This document shows positions 12,162 to 22,871 of a stretch of DNA of 64,000 nucleotides, piece by piece; position 1 is the first letter of the stretch, and each line of letters begins with the position of its first letter. This DNA comes from Euptelea pleiosperma (taxonomy: Eukaryota > Streptophyta > Magnoliopsida > Ranunculales > Eupteleaceae). The notes beneath the pieces were generated by a model that saw nothing but the letters and a program-made list of their open reading frames with translations, had not been told where the DNA came from and did not search any database. The stretch covers positions 15,440,248 through 15,504,247 of the forward strand of contig CM068551.1 of assembly GCA_035048495.1 (NCBI GenBank), given 5' to 3'. The position numbers and the translations under genes were made by a program.

Positions 12162-12321
12162 CTATCACAACAAATTATAAATCACACAATCACGAGCCAA
12201 TGAGTTCTCGGCGGCACGTACACAAGTACTTTTGCAACGTACCCATGTGCTTTTGCTCTGAGGTGTACATGCCGAGAACTCATTGGCTGTGATTGTGTGA
12301 TTTACAACTTTGTTGTGATAG
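12162..12321. mobile_element. 160-bp MITE with about 50-bp near-perfect inverted repeats
   Basis: CTATCACAACAAATTATAAA at the left pairs with TTTACAACTTTGTTGTGATAG at the right, and pairing continues through CACACAATCAC and CCAATGAGTTCTCGGC. The 58-bp loop repeats ACGTAC and GTACTTTTGC/GTGCTTTTGC words. It sits directly between two larger foldback elements and has no coding capacity. Confidence 0.75.
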
Positions 12322-12344
12322 CACTCTCACTCAAGGTTTACTCA

Positions 12345-12905
12345 GAAAGGGTCACGCTCTCTTTAGCCGCGCTGATTTTCACTTGTGGCAGTGACCGGTG
12401 TGGCATCTGGTTTTCAGTTTGGTAAAAGATGTAACAAGGTATAACTGAGATCTTTTCATTTGCGGAAGGGGCATTTTTGGTAGTCACCACTGCCATCTGG
12501 GCCCACTGACCGCATGGATGTTTAGCCCACCCTTTAATAGACATTCGTACAAAAAATTCAGCTTGTTTAATGATTTTTAGCCGTTGGTTTTAGTGCTCAA
12601 AAGATGGTTGTATTCAACGGCTATAAGAACGCCTAAAATGGTGCTAAAAAGTGTTAAAATCTAATGGTTATAGATTACCAATCAAGGTGATTTTTCGTAT
12701 GCGTATCCACCATGGGGTGAGATAAACATCCAAGCGGTCAGTGGGCCCAGATGGCAGCGGTGACTACCAAAAATGATGAACAGTTTCTGGCATACCTTGT
12801 TACATCTTTTTCCAAACTGAAAACCCAGATGCCACACTGGTCATTGCCAAAAGTGAAAATCAGCAATTGCGGCGGGAAAGGAGACTGTTGTGTCACCCGG
12901 AGTAC
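12345..12905. mobile_element. Foldback element with arms of about 170 bp, 5' of the RFL pseudogene
   Basis: The left arm contains GCTGATTTTCACTTGTGGCA, CAGTTTGGTAAAAGATGTAA and CATCTGGGCCCACTGACCGC. All three occur inverted in the right arm (12715-12895) with few changes. The terminal word ACCTTGTTACATC, or its complement GATGTAACAAGGT, marks this family. Partial copies recur near 31550, 43520, 58040 and 58670 at the edges of the RFL units. The element ends about 80 bp before the RFL pseudogene. Confidence 0.7.
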
Positions 12906-12982
12906 CTGTTAATGGAGTGCAAGAAAGAAGCCCTTTTACCAGGAGCTTTAACAGTTGAAGCAAGCAAGAGGGGAAAGGAGAG

Positions 12983-14832
12983 ATGCATTCTTCTTCTTCT
13001 TCAAAGATGAAGCAAATGGTTTTTTGGCGGAGTGTTGCTGCTCGTCAAAAGGGTTACTCTCTTTCCTTGCTCTTCTCTTTCATTTTCTACGCTTGCATCT
13101 CTTTCGAATACTACAAAAGAGGACCTGTTTCCCTCTGATATAACGAATCGAACCGAGTTGGAGAATTTCATAAAAGATCGTTGTAAATCAGGTTCGATTA
13201 GGTTGGATGATGCTTTGGGTTTCTTCAATCGGATGGTTCATATGCAACCCATACCATCGATTTCCACTTTTAATCATCTGTTAGGAGCCATTGCAAAGAT
13301 GAAACAGTATTCTACCGTCTTTACTCTTTTTAAAATGATGGATTCGTCAAGAATCCAGCCCGATGTCTATTCCCTGAACATTTTAATAAATTGTTTCTGC
13401 CAATTGAATCGGGTGGGTTTTTGGCTTCTCTATCTTGGGGAACATCATGAAACGTGGTTTCGAACCAGATGCTCTAACCTTGAACACTCTCATTAAGGGA
13501 CTCTGTATTGAGGATAAAGTAGCAGAGGTGATGGAGTTGTTAAACAAAATTGTGGAGAATGGATACCCATGTAATGAAGTCTCTTATGGAACAGTGATTA
13601 ATGGCCTTTTCAAAACTGGGAATACTCGCATGGCTCTTAGATTGCTAAGGGGGATGGAGGAGAATGGGAGGTATAAACCTGACTTAATCATATATAGCAC
13701 AATCATTGACACTTTCTGCAAGGACAAACTGATGGATGAAGCACTTGACTTTTTCTCAGAAATGACCAGTAAATACACTGCGCCAAATGTCGTCACTTAC
13801 AACTCTTTAATTCATGGCCTATGTAACTTAGGTCGGTGGAAAGAAGCTGCAAGATTTTTCTATGAAATGGTCAATCGTGGACTCTCACCAAATGTAATAA
13901 CCTTTAGTATTCTTGTGGGTGCTCTTTGCAAAGAAGGGATGGTTGAAGAAGCACATGAACTACTAGAATTGATGATTCAAAGAGGCGAGGAGCCTAACAC
14001 AATCACATATAGTGCATTGATAGATGGATACTGCTTGCAAGGCCAAATGGACAAGGCAGTAAAAGTCTTTGATTCTATGTTGAATACGGGTAACGAACCT
14101 AATGTTGTTAGCTATAGCATATTGATCAACGGGTATTGCCAGACTAAGAAGTTAGATGATGCAATGCGACTTTTTCGAGAAATATTTCACAAAGGATTGA
14201 CTCCCAACACTATTACTTCTAGCACCCTTATAGATGGACTATGCAAGGTTGGGAGGGTTGTGGCCGCACAAGAGCTTTTTAATGAGATGCAAGCTTGTGG
14301 CCAAAGTCCAAATCTCATCACATACAGAATATTGTTGGATGGCCTATATGCTTGAACAATTGTTTTGCTGAGGCGATGAAACTGTTTCATCTGATGGAAA
14401 GCAATGGACTGAAACCTGATATTACAATTTACAGCATCCTTATTGATCATATGTGCAAAGCTGGGAAACTTAAACCAGCATGGGAACTTTTTTGCAGCCT
14501 CTTTGCTAAAGAAATGCAACTTGACACCATAACATATGTAACACAATGATCAATGGCTTCTGTAAAGACGGGATGTTGAAGGAAGCTCAATACTTGTTCA
14601 CAAAAATGGAAGAGAAAGGCCTCAACCAAATGGTGTTACTTTCAATATTATGGTTCAAGGATTTCTCCGAAAGAATGATTTCTATATGTCCATGCAACTT
14701 CTTAGTAGAATGGTTGAAAGAGGTTTCTTACCTGATGCATGCACCGCATCTGTGATAGTGAAATTGCTTGTGGTAGATGGACCGGATCGTGAATATATGG
14801 AGATGTTTCGTAAGTTCTTGCCCATGAGCTGA
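12983..14832 (+). pseudogene. RFL-type PPR pseudogene (P class), five frameshifts
   Basis: This is an older relative of the three intact RFL genes downstream. Reading starts MHSSSSSKMKQMVFWRSVAA at 12983 (or at the inner Met, 13007) and ends FRKFLPMS with TGA at 14832. Compared with the intact copies, frame is lost five times: one extra base near 13052, one extra near 13420, two extra near 14350, two extra near 14540, and one missing near 14622. The longest surviving frame is 306 residues (13435-14355) and has good 35-residue PPR motifs. It lacks the two-repeat, 70-residue block that the intact copies carry twice in tandem, so it keeps the shorter (possibly ancestral) repeat order. Its 3' flank aligns with those of the array genes but is more diverged. 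The product would have been a mitochondrial RNA-binding protein. Confidence 0.85.
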
Positions 14833-15157
14833 GGAAAAGGTGATGTGCTTACCGTTGACTCGGCAGTCAGCAATTCTAAGTTGTTTCCAGGAGTGCTGTA
14901 TCTAGTGGCATGCTTCAAGGATCACTGTATATCTTCTGAAAATTTCCCTCATCCTGCAGTCTTTAGAAGGAATTACATACCATGATGATGAACTAGGCAA
15001 GTTGCTTCACTTTCCTGATGATCCATCAATTAGTTTATGGGTTGGCTATGTTCTTTTACCTCTTTGCTGGACCGCCATCTAATTGTAGACACTTGAAACA
15101 AGAGACGCCATTTAACATGGCTTACCTGTGTTGCATCTGTTCCTTGCTTGGGAACTT

Positions 15158-15547
15158 TTTTTTGATAAGTGTAAACTTTATTAAAGGCTTGAAAAAGTAC
15201 AACCAGCGGGGCTAGCGAGTTTGAGATGACTTGCAGGAAGCCAAGAAAACAAAGAGCAAAAACCGAACCGAAAGGGGATAGCCAACTAACTAGCATCCCT
15301 ATAGCAAAGGAGATCCAAGCGAAAGACAAAATCTTTGAAGAATAAGCCTTTACATTCCGGAAACACCTTGGACCAAAAGAAAGTATGACTTAACCCTTGT
15401 TTAGAGGGAGCCCTTCAAGAAATTCTTGACGGCCTGTAGGACAAGCCCAAGCCGAAGAGGGGGTTTGGAAATAGTTTTCAATCAGCAATTGACGCGCCTC
15501 GGTTATAACCTCACTAGCTGCGTCATTGTCCCAAGCGTAGGACAGGC
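15158..15547 (-). mobile_element. 5'-truncated L1-type LINE tail with 16-bp target duplication
   Basis: A T run at 15156-15163 marks the poly-A end of a minus-strand insertion. The minus strand reads SYAWDNDAASEVITEARQLL and, near its end, FNKVYTYQKK, like the RNase H end of plant L1 elements. The insertion is flanked by perfect copies of CCTTGCTTGGGAACTT (15142-15157 and 15548-15563). The matching place in the array units reads CTCCGAGAACTTGAC with no insert, so this is a clean target-primed insertion into the 3' flank of the RFL pseudogene. Confidence 0.8.
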
Positions 15548-15563
15548 CCTTGCTTGGGAACTT

Positions 15564-17660
15564 GACTATTACTAGTTGCATTTACTCTTTATTATTATTA
15601 ATTTTATGATGATTTATAAGAAAATGGTTAATAATTTCTACCTTTTGGCTTACAAATATGCAACGAAGCTTCACAGTGAAAACTAATTTGGATCCTTTTC
15701 CTTCTTGTTAACCTCATCCTACTAACACTGGGAAACATCTCGTGGAGGCTTCATCAACTACTAAACTCAGTCTGAAGGTGTAAACTTACTTGTAGGCTAT
15801 TTTATTGGGTTAATTAATAATTGATGTGTTTCAGATTATGTCCCATGTGAATGATGATATGAGCTCCAATTGACGACTATGAAGTCTTCGGTGGATGTTC
15901 TTTTGCGTGTCTATGCATAAGTATCTTAATATATGATTTAAAATGTACTGCATAAGAATCTTGTGTAGTTATATTTACGGTGAAGAATTCACACATTACG
16001 TGAATAAACCCTCATAAATGTTGATTCACAAAAAGGCATTATAACATGAACCGCACAAATATAGTTGTTTTTTATTTAGTTTTTTTGTCACATATGATGA
16101 TAATGGTGATGATAGAATTTTAATGATGTTTCATGTTGAATCAATAACATATAATAATTGTCTAGTTTGCAACATGTGGGTGGATCACATCTATTTGTAA
16201 TTTTGTATATAAACTTACTTGGACATATATTATTTTGATATCTTCTTTGTATTGTTGATTAGTTTCAAACAGAACATGTGATTTCAGAAAGCCCCATTGC
16301 TTCTTTTGTTTTAAGTGACATCATTTTATGCCTAATAAAGAAAATGACATCATATTTTTTGTCACCTATATGAATGTTCCTATGCATGGTAGACTTGTAA
16401 TACTATCCATCTCGGCAGCCTTTTAGCAGAACCATGCTGTCAAAGTATCCATGTTTTACACTTGGATGGTTTAAAGCCACAAGCAAGGGTAAAGGTGGGG
16501 GTCATCAAAGGCAAAGCAGACCAAATCTGGGGCTTTTGATTTTTCCTTTCTTATCCTTTTTTAATAGTTGCCTGAGTACCTATTAGGTTTGAGTAAATCT
16601 TTGATTCGGAGCACATAATATTCTGTTTTCTTTTCGTCAGTAACTATTGGATCAATTATCTTAGAGTTTGGGTTACTTGCTGAGGAACCTTCCCCACCAG
16701 GGAGGCAAGGTCTATGTTCGACTTTGCCACATTGAATTGAACTCAAATGCTCAGAGCAAAGGTAGGACAATTCACAAAGGGAACAACAACCTTTAATTTA
16801 AAGAGAGGGTTCAAAAACAGTATCTATTCTTCTAAAGGGAGAAATGCAGTGGAGTATCAATGTGTACCATGCACTTGAATGTACATATGGTAATGTTCAT
16901 CTCTTACCAAAAACAATTCATTTATGGATATTCTCAGGAGGTCCGTGCAGATCCAGTATAGTCCCTTTTCGCTCTAGTAAGATCGAATGTCCATTCTCTT
17001 TCTGCCGAACTCATTAATATTTTTCTTACCGGTTATGGAATAATCTTGCAGAGCTAGTTTTTAAGGTCATTATTTGTTGTGTTCTATTCAGCTTCAAGAG
17101 ATTAGCAGGTCACCCTTTTTCTGTTTTAATTTAGAAATCAAGGTTTTATTTAGTTATGTCGACGCAACGATTTGGGTAAACTTACATCTTGAATGCCACA
17201 CCTCGAGAAAGAGATAAAAAAATCAGTATAATAATTTAATTTGTTTGGTATTATTATCTTCTTTAAGAGGTGATGGTGTAGTTCCAGTCTGTGTTCAGTG
17301 GAAGTCATATGAGCTTGTTGAACTTTTATTCAAACTTGAAGTATTGAACTTGCGCCGAATCACTTTATTTGCCAGTTGAATAGCCTCTCAAATAGCATCC
17401 AACTGTTGCTATTTGAAAAGTAGCATTAGCTGCACATTCACACATTCATAGGTAGTCCGCCCTTATATTTTATAATGTAACCACATAATATGGGAATCAA
17501 TTGACCACAACCTTCATCTTGGTAGACGTGTGACACTTTAGTGCTGTCTGAAACTGAAGAATAGTTATGAAGCATTATTGCCTACCTTAGCAAAGGTCGA
17601 TCTTGAAAACCATTACCAAAAACTTTGCCCATCCTCAATCGACAATCATTTGTATCCAAA
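15564..17660. other. No gene seen
   Basis: AT-rich sequence with short frames only. The minus-strand frame at 16561-16770 (69 codons) has no recognisable motif. The first part (to about 15800) continues the diverged 3' flank of the RFL pseudogene. Confidence 0.5.
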
Positions 17661-18000
17661 ACAACAATCAGTTTTCTTATAGATGGTACAACATGTGACA
17701 TTTCTAAGACTCAGAGCGACACGTAATGATGCCTTTTTGCATGCCTAATGTGTTGGAGTTTACGTTTTACACCCACTTGAGTGTCTATAAGTGTGCTGCG
17801 TCCCACTTCCTTAGCAGAGGTCGATCAACAATCAATTAGTTTTCTTATAGATGGTACAACATGTGACATTTCTAAGATTCAGAGTGACACACATAATGAT
17901 GCCTTTTTGCATGCCTAATGTGCTGGAGTTTACGTTGTACACCCACGTGGGTGTCTATAAGTGGGACGCAAGTGTGCTGCATCCCACTTCCCACGTGGAG
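17661..18000. repeat. Tandem duplication, period about 167 bp
   Basis: GTTTTCTTATAGATGGTACA, then ACATGTGACATTTCTAAGA, then GATGCCTTTTTGCATGCCTA occurs at about 17670 and again at about 17838. The second copy gains a CACGTGGG palindrome and a second GTGGGACGCAAGTGTGCTGC-like word. No coding capacity. Confidence 0.75.
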
Positions 18001-18524
18001 AGTTATCCCTTTATTTTATAGGAGGGTGAAGTAGGTCATCCACTTAACCCCACGATTTGTTATTTGTGGGAGTTAAGTGGGGCCACCACATAACTCCACG
18101 TTTTCGTTTTTGTATGGGTTTTCCCTATTGTGTGTGTGTGTGTCTGAGAGAGAGAGAGAGATTTGTAAGGAATATTTTCATATTCAATTTGGCAAAGATT
18201 CCGTTTGACATAAAAACATTCTTGTAACCGTTCCTACGAGCATCAGTGTAGTGTGAAGATGTCGTGGTACGCATATTTCGCCAACTACGTGAAGACTAGA
18301 AGACAGTGATAGCAAGGATCAGACGGTTGACGACAGGAGTTATCTGAGTAACTGCCCATTTGTCGGTTTTAGATCGTGTACGCTCGCTTAAGAAGGTAAG
18401 TGACTTAGTAGCCATAGGAATAGTTTTAAAATAAACAAAATATAATTGTCAAACCTAGTCATTGGACAGACCCGAGTCTGAGTCAAAGAAATTGACTTAT
18501 GGAAGAGTCGGATCAATTGGAACT

Positions 18525-18865
18525 TGTCCAATCGATTGGCATTGCCCAATCGATTAGAAGACTTTGTGAAATCGATTGGAGATTATGAGGCAGAACATTA
18601 TCAAAGCCAAATCGATTGGAGACTCTGTGAAATCGATTAGAGTCTGTGAGACAGAACATGATCATAGCCCAATCGATTGGAGACCTCTGTAAAATCGATT
18701 GGAGCCTTCGGGACAAACTTATTTGAGGCCAATCGATTGGAGATCTCTGTGTAATCGATTGGAGCCTACGGAACATGAACTTTATTGAGGCCAATCGATT
18801 GGATACTTATACCCAATCGATTGGACATAGCCCAATCAATTGGACTCAGAGTACAATCGATTGGA
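18525..18865. repeat. Array of 13 ATCGATT palindrome words
   Basis: The core AATCGATTGG (best copies are the 12-bp palindrome CCAATCGATTGG) occurs 13 times (one degenerate, AATCAATTGG). Spacing alternates between about 20 and about 38 bp, giving a period near 60 bp, with unit text such as GAGACCTCTGT and GAGCCT between cores. It ends about 80 bp upstream of the TATA box of the putative LTR, the place where enhancer repeats sit in retrotransposon LTRs. Confidence 0.85.
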
Positions 18866-18947
18866 CTTAGCATGATCTCAGTCTTTCTCAGATCCAAAAT
18901 TCTTGGTTCCACTCTCCCACGTTCTACACGACTCAGGGTCACGAATT

Positions 18948-18956
18948 CTATAAATA
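18948..18956 (+). promoter_or_regulatory. TATA box of the putative LTR
   Basis: CTATAAATA, followed about 70 bp downstream by AATAAA. Placement after the ATCGATT array fits an LTR U3/R layout. This is inferred from spacing only. Confidence 0.45.
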
Positions 18957-19753
18957 CAACCCTTCTATACCTTCTCTATAGACACACAGAGACACAGAGT
19001 AACTCAATACTTCAAGAGAGAGAATAAAATGTTTATTTATTACAGTGTCCATTCGAAGAGCAATAAGCTTGTTTCTCATTCACATCTTGTGAGCTTGTTC
19101 CTTTTCTTGATCAAAGTCAAGTGCTTGATCCATTCCTCAGCTTAGGTCTTCACTTATATATTCGACCTAGTAGCCTGAGTGGAACAGTGTGACTCAACAC
19201 CTTTGAGCAACTTAGGGTTCAGGGTGTACTGAATCCTTCACCTTCGGCAAAGGCGGGAGTGTTGAGAATTAAGATCAGGAGCAGCCGATCAACGGTAGGT
19301 TTGAGGTGTACCAAACTGAACAAGCGGACAAGGCTTCTTGGCTGGAAGGGCGCGTGTTGATTCGTAGCGTTGATTCAGAGGACGTGGACGCATCGGTAGT
19401 AGGCCTTGGCTAAGGTTGGAAGCTGTATTTGCAACGGTGCTGCGTAGGTAACCTTTGTTTCGTTTAACTTTTCAGTTAGTGATACTTTCCGTCTGACGTG
19501 GTCCTGTGGTTTTTCCTTGGCTAAGGTTTTCACGTAAAAATCTCTTGTCTTGTGTGATTGTTTGTTTATATTCCACTATCTATCTTGAGTAGACCAAACG
19601 ACGAAAAGAAAATATATCACGGAGGTATATTAGATTTGAGTTGGTTGCGATAATCTTTTATCAAACAACTAAGGCATGCGATTTTGTTCCTTTTCCATGG
19701 ACTAGTAAAACTGTGTAGGTATAATTAATTTTAAAATACCTAATCAACTCCCG

Positions 19754-19779
19754 CCCCCCCCCCCCCCCCCCCCCCCCCC
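19754..19779. repeat. Run of 26 cytosines
   Basis: A C26 homopolymer preceded by CCCG. Such a run can form i-motif or G-quadruplex structures and is hard to sequence, so its true length is uncertain. Confidence 0.9.
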
Positions 19780-19838
19780 TTCTAGGTATATGGGATTAAA
19801 GATAAATGGCCAGTTATTTTTCAAGATTCAACCTCTTC

Positions 19839-20036
19839 TCTTTCCCGCAATTTCTCTCTCTAACCCTAATCTCCTCTTCCACCTCCACAACTATTTCTCT
19901 TCTCTCTTTAAACTTTCTCTACTGGTTACAATCTTTCCCACAACTTCTCTCTCTAACCCTAATCTCCTTCTCTACCTTCTTCCATCTCCACAACTATTTC
20001 TCTTCTCTCTTTAAACTTTCTCTACTGGTTACAATC
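19839..20036. repeat. Tandem duplication of a pyrimidine-rich segment
   Basis: TCTTTCCCGCAATTTCTCTC at 19839 recurs as TCTTTCCCACAACTTCTCTC at 19932. Both continue through CTCTAACCCTAATCTCC and CTTTCTCTACTGGTTACAAT. The second copy has about 15 extra bases. The open frames here are products of the repeat. Confidence 0.85.
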
Positions 20037-20039
20037 TAA

Positions 20040-21980
20040 ATCACAACATAATACACCTGAAATCTGTTTTATTTGTTGGGAGAGAAAAAATTGCACTGAT
20101 TTTGGGCTATAGTCTATCTGAGTTTTCTAGTTTTTGTCTTCTTTATGTATCCGATCTCCTTTATAAAAATGAAATAAAATAGAGCTGTTTTTGAGGATTG
20201 TAGGATAAAGGTATTTTTCTTTTTCTGGCTGCATAATTATCCTTTCATAAAATTTCAGTAGTGCATCCTCTTACAGTAAGTAGGATTGAGTTCATATGAT
20301 TTACATAATAAAGTTCAGTGTTTTTTCAACATCTCAAATTACCTTTCACAAAATAGAACTAGTTTCAAGCCAATTTTTGTGTACCTTGAGTGGGAATGAG
20401 TTGGGAGTTGCAAAAATGGGCTTTAGTCCTTTAAATTATACTTCGTAAATAGTCAGTCACAATCCCTCTATTATCTCTGTATTGGAGTGAAATATTATTG
20501 ATAATTCAACACTAAATTCTACATATATTGTTCTGTACTAAGTCTGGACATGAAGTACATTGTTCTTTTTATTGTAAGTTAAATCTAAAATTTATGCTAC
20601 TCGGGCTTTGATGGATTTATGCTAAAATCTAGATCTTTCTGGATTGTGGGTAAGATTTTGATTTTTTGTCCTCTTTTTAGTTTTACCTAAATAATTCTGA
20701 TTCGTCCATCTTTGCTTTTCCTTAAGTTACTGCTTACTGTTGTTTCAACGTATACTGCTATTATATAGCGCATGTTTGCATTGGATGTCCAATTATATTT
20801 TACAGTGCAATTGATAGTTCTTAGATTATTAGTCAACAAAGACAGGTTTGGATTCACATATAACTTGATTGGCAACCTTAATTGATTGACTTGGTCGCAC
20901 TCTTTCTTCTATCTGTAGTCAAATCTCTTAACTGAAAAACGACCCTATCAAAACTAATATCTTCACACCAGTTGTTTTCATGATTTATTTTGTATATTTG
21001 GGCTGTTGATTAATTTCTAATTTATGGTTGCCGAATTATTAAACGACGTTTTTTTTTTGTTTTTTTTTATGTTTTGCAGTTGGTTGGCTTGAATCAATTG
21101 AATGTGTTATGGAAGGTTCATGTTGCCATGGGAATAGATTTCCACATGTATGAATCTCTAATGTCGAAGTGCCGGTCAACTGGTGTTCACTCTTGGCGAT
21201 GTCTTGGCCAATGAAGCAGACAACGTTTTATCATTTACTAATGAAATACTTTTTATTATCAAGCAGGCAATGCGCCATTAATGAATGCTGAAGATTACTG
21301 CATATGCCGATCATCTTCTTGAAGATTTAGAAAATGCAGCGGAACTAGATATGGAGTTCAAAAGGGGCTGATATGGAATTCTGAGATGGAAAAGAATGAT
21401 ACATAAAGCCGACTGGTTATACAAATATTGATGTGAAGATCAAGCTGGCTGTTTATAATCACGGGGGTCCGTTATAATCCGGATAACAGACCCATGATGA
21501 TAAGTTCATTCCATACTGGGCCAGGACGGAATAGGGTTATGTACATTCTCATTATGAGAAGGGGCCTGAATGAGCGTATGTAAATAGATATTATGTTTAC
21601 ATATGGATCCCTACGTCGGTATATTCCATTATGCACATATAAGAATTTATGGTTTTCATTTCCTCATTATTGTTTGTTCTTCGTAGTTCGCCCGTCAGTT
21701 GGTCCATCGAAATAGAATCATTCCCACGTGCTCTCTCAAATCAGATTATTCATGAATCATCCATTAGAAATTAGATCTATGGATTGGCCAAATTATTCAC
21801 GAGAAATTGGCGTGGATTTTGATTACAAGAAAGTCAACAGGGATTCGAACACGGCTGGTTGCAGGATCCACGATTTTAAAATAATCAACAGAGACAGATA
21901 CCGTTGCAAAGATGTTTGACAATTGAATGCTGTAGTAACATGGGCAAGATTTCGAACCAAATCAAATGATTAGATCATAC
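20040..21980. other. No gene seen
   Basis: AT-rich, intron-like sequence. A good acceptor-like site (TTTTTTTATGTTTTGCAG near 21079) precedes 100 bp of mixed composition, but I could build no exon chain from it. Confidence 0.45.
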
Positions 21981-21989
21981 TATGTATCA

Positions 21990-22404
21990 TGGTTTTAAAA
22001 ACGGCCGTTTAAAAGGTAACGCCCGAAGCCAGTTTCCGTTTAAACACGTTTTATCGGTTTTGAAAAAAATGGCCGTTTTTTTGTTTTAATGGCCGTTAAA
22101 ATCGTTTAACACAGCCGTTTAATTCTGAAAATTTTTATGAAAAAAATGGCCGTTAAATCCATTTAATTCCATCAAAATCTGTTTAATTTCCGTTAAATTC
22201 AATTTTTTTTTTTAATTTTCAAATTTCAAAATTTGAATTTCACCACCATTTTTTCGGTTAAAACCAGTTAAAATCCGTTTAAGTCCTTTAAATTCTGTTT
22301 TTTCCATTTTTGCCCCTGGCCGTTCCAATCCATTTTAACGGCCGTTTTAACGGTAACGCCCCCAGTCCGTTTAACCGTTAAAACTGGCCTCCTTTAAACC
22401 TTGG
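21990..22404. mobile_element. MULE-type MITE filled with ACGGCCGTTTAAA words
   Basis: It begins TGGTTTTAAAAACGGCCG and ends GGCCTCCTTTAAACCTTGG, and is flanked by a perfect 9-bp direct repeat TATGTATCA (21981-21989 and 22405-22413), the Mutator hallmark. The inside is made almost wholly of GGCCGTTAAA, CCGTTTAA, TCCGTTAAAT and GTTTTAACGG words plus T runs. GGTAACGCC lies near both ends. No coding capacity. Confidence 0.8.
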
Positions 22405-22465
22405 TATGTATCACCGAGTCAGATCATCTTATCGGGTTGATTTGATTGAGTTGGCAAGAATTTAA

Positions 22466-22677
22466 CAGGAAATTTTATGAAAAAAAAACCGGCTGTTTAC
22501 TCCGTTAAATTCTGTTTTCCTTTTTTTTTGAAATTTTCAATTTCAGCGCCATTTTTTCCGTTAAAATCCCTTTTTTTTTTTTTCATTTTCGCCCCTGGCC
22601 GTTTCAATCCGTTTTAACGGTTTTATCGGTAACGCCCCAGTCCGTTAAACCGTAAAAACGACCTCTTTTAAACCTTG
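22466..22677. mobile_element. 5'-truncated copy of the ACGGCCGTTTAAA MITE
   Basis: It starts inside the family sequence (AAATTTTATGAAAAAAA) and keeps the right end: GCCCCTGGCCGTTTCAATCC, GGTAACGCCCCAGTCCG, TTTTAAACCTTGG. It lies 62 bp after the complete copy, so two independent or locally duplicated insertions sit side by side. Confidence 0.7.
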
Positions 22678-22871
22678 GCCTGAGGAATATACCTTGTTAG
22701 ATCACGATCATTTTAGTTTTGAGCAACTATGTTTTGTACTAGGAAGGTTGCTCCATTGATCAAAAGTAGGGGACGACCCAATCACTTTCTATACGTTTTT
22801 TTGAACTAGGGTTTGTATCACCATTGGAGACAGACTCAGACAGTGGACAGTAGCTCTAAGCGAGAGGGGAG

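Larger units (their letters stand above)
18447..19619 (+). mobile_element. Probable solo LTR of a large LTR retrotransposon
   Basis: The segment starts TGTCAAACCTAG and shows, in LTR order, a repeated palindromic upstream region, a TATA box (18948-18956), a poly-A signal (AATAAA, 19023-19028) and a long downstream part with GGTTTTTCCTTGGCTAAGG and TTTTCACGTAAAAATCTC. That tail resembles the LTRs of SIRE/Maximus-type copia elements, from memory. No primer-binding site or internal domain follows, which suggests a solo LTR. I could not find a target duplication, so both ends are approximate. Confidence 0.42.

Noticed and set aside
16561..16770. 69-codon minus-strand frame (PGGEGSSASNPNSK)
   Set aside because: No splice partner, no second conserved piece and no family that I recognise. 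It could be transposon debris.
18513..18794. 93-codon minus-strand open frame with SIDWA/PIDW repeats
   Set aside because: The repeats are just translations of the ATCGATTGG array.
18525..18865. Possible CRISPR-like array
   Set aside because: Palindromic 10-12 bp words with unequal short spacers in plant nuclear DNA upstream of a TATA box. Neither repeat length nor spacers fit CRISPR.
20990..21160. Acceptor-like site TTTTTTTATGTTTTGCAG followed by mixed sequence
   Set aside because: No donor or phase-compatible neighbour exon could be found.
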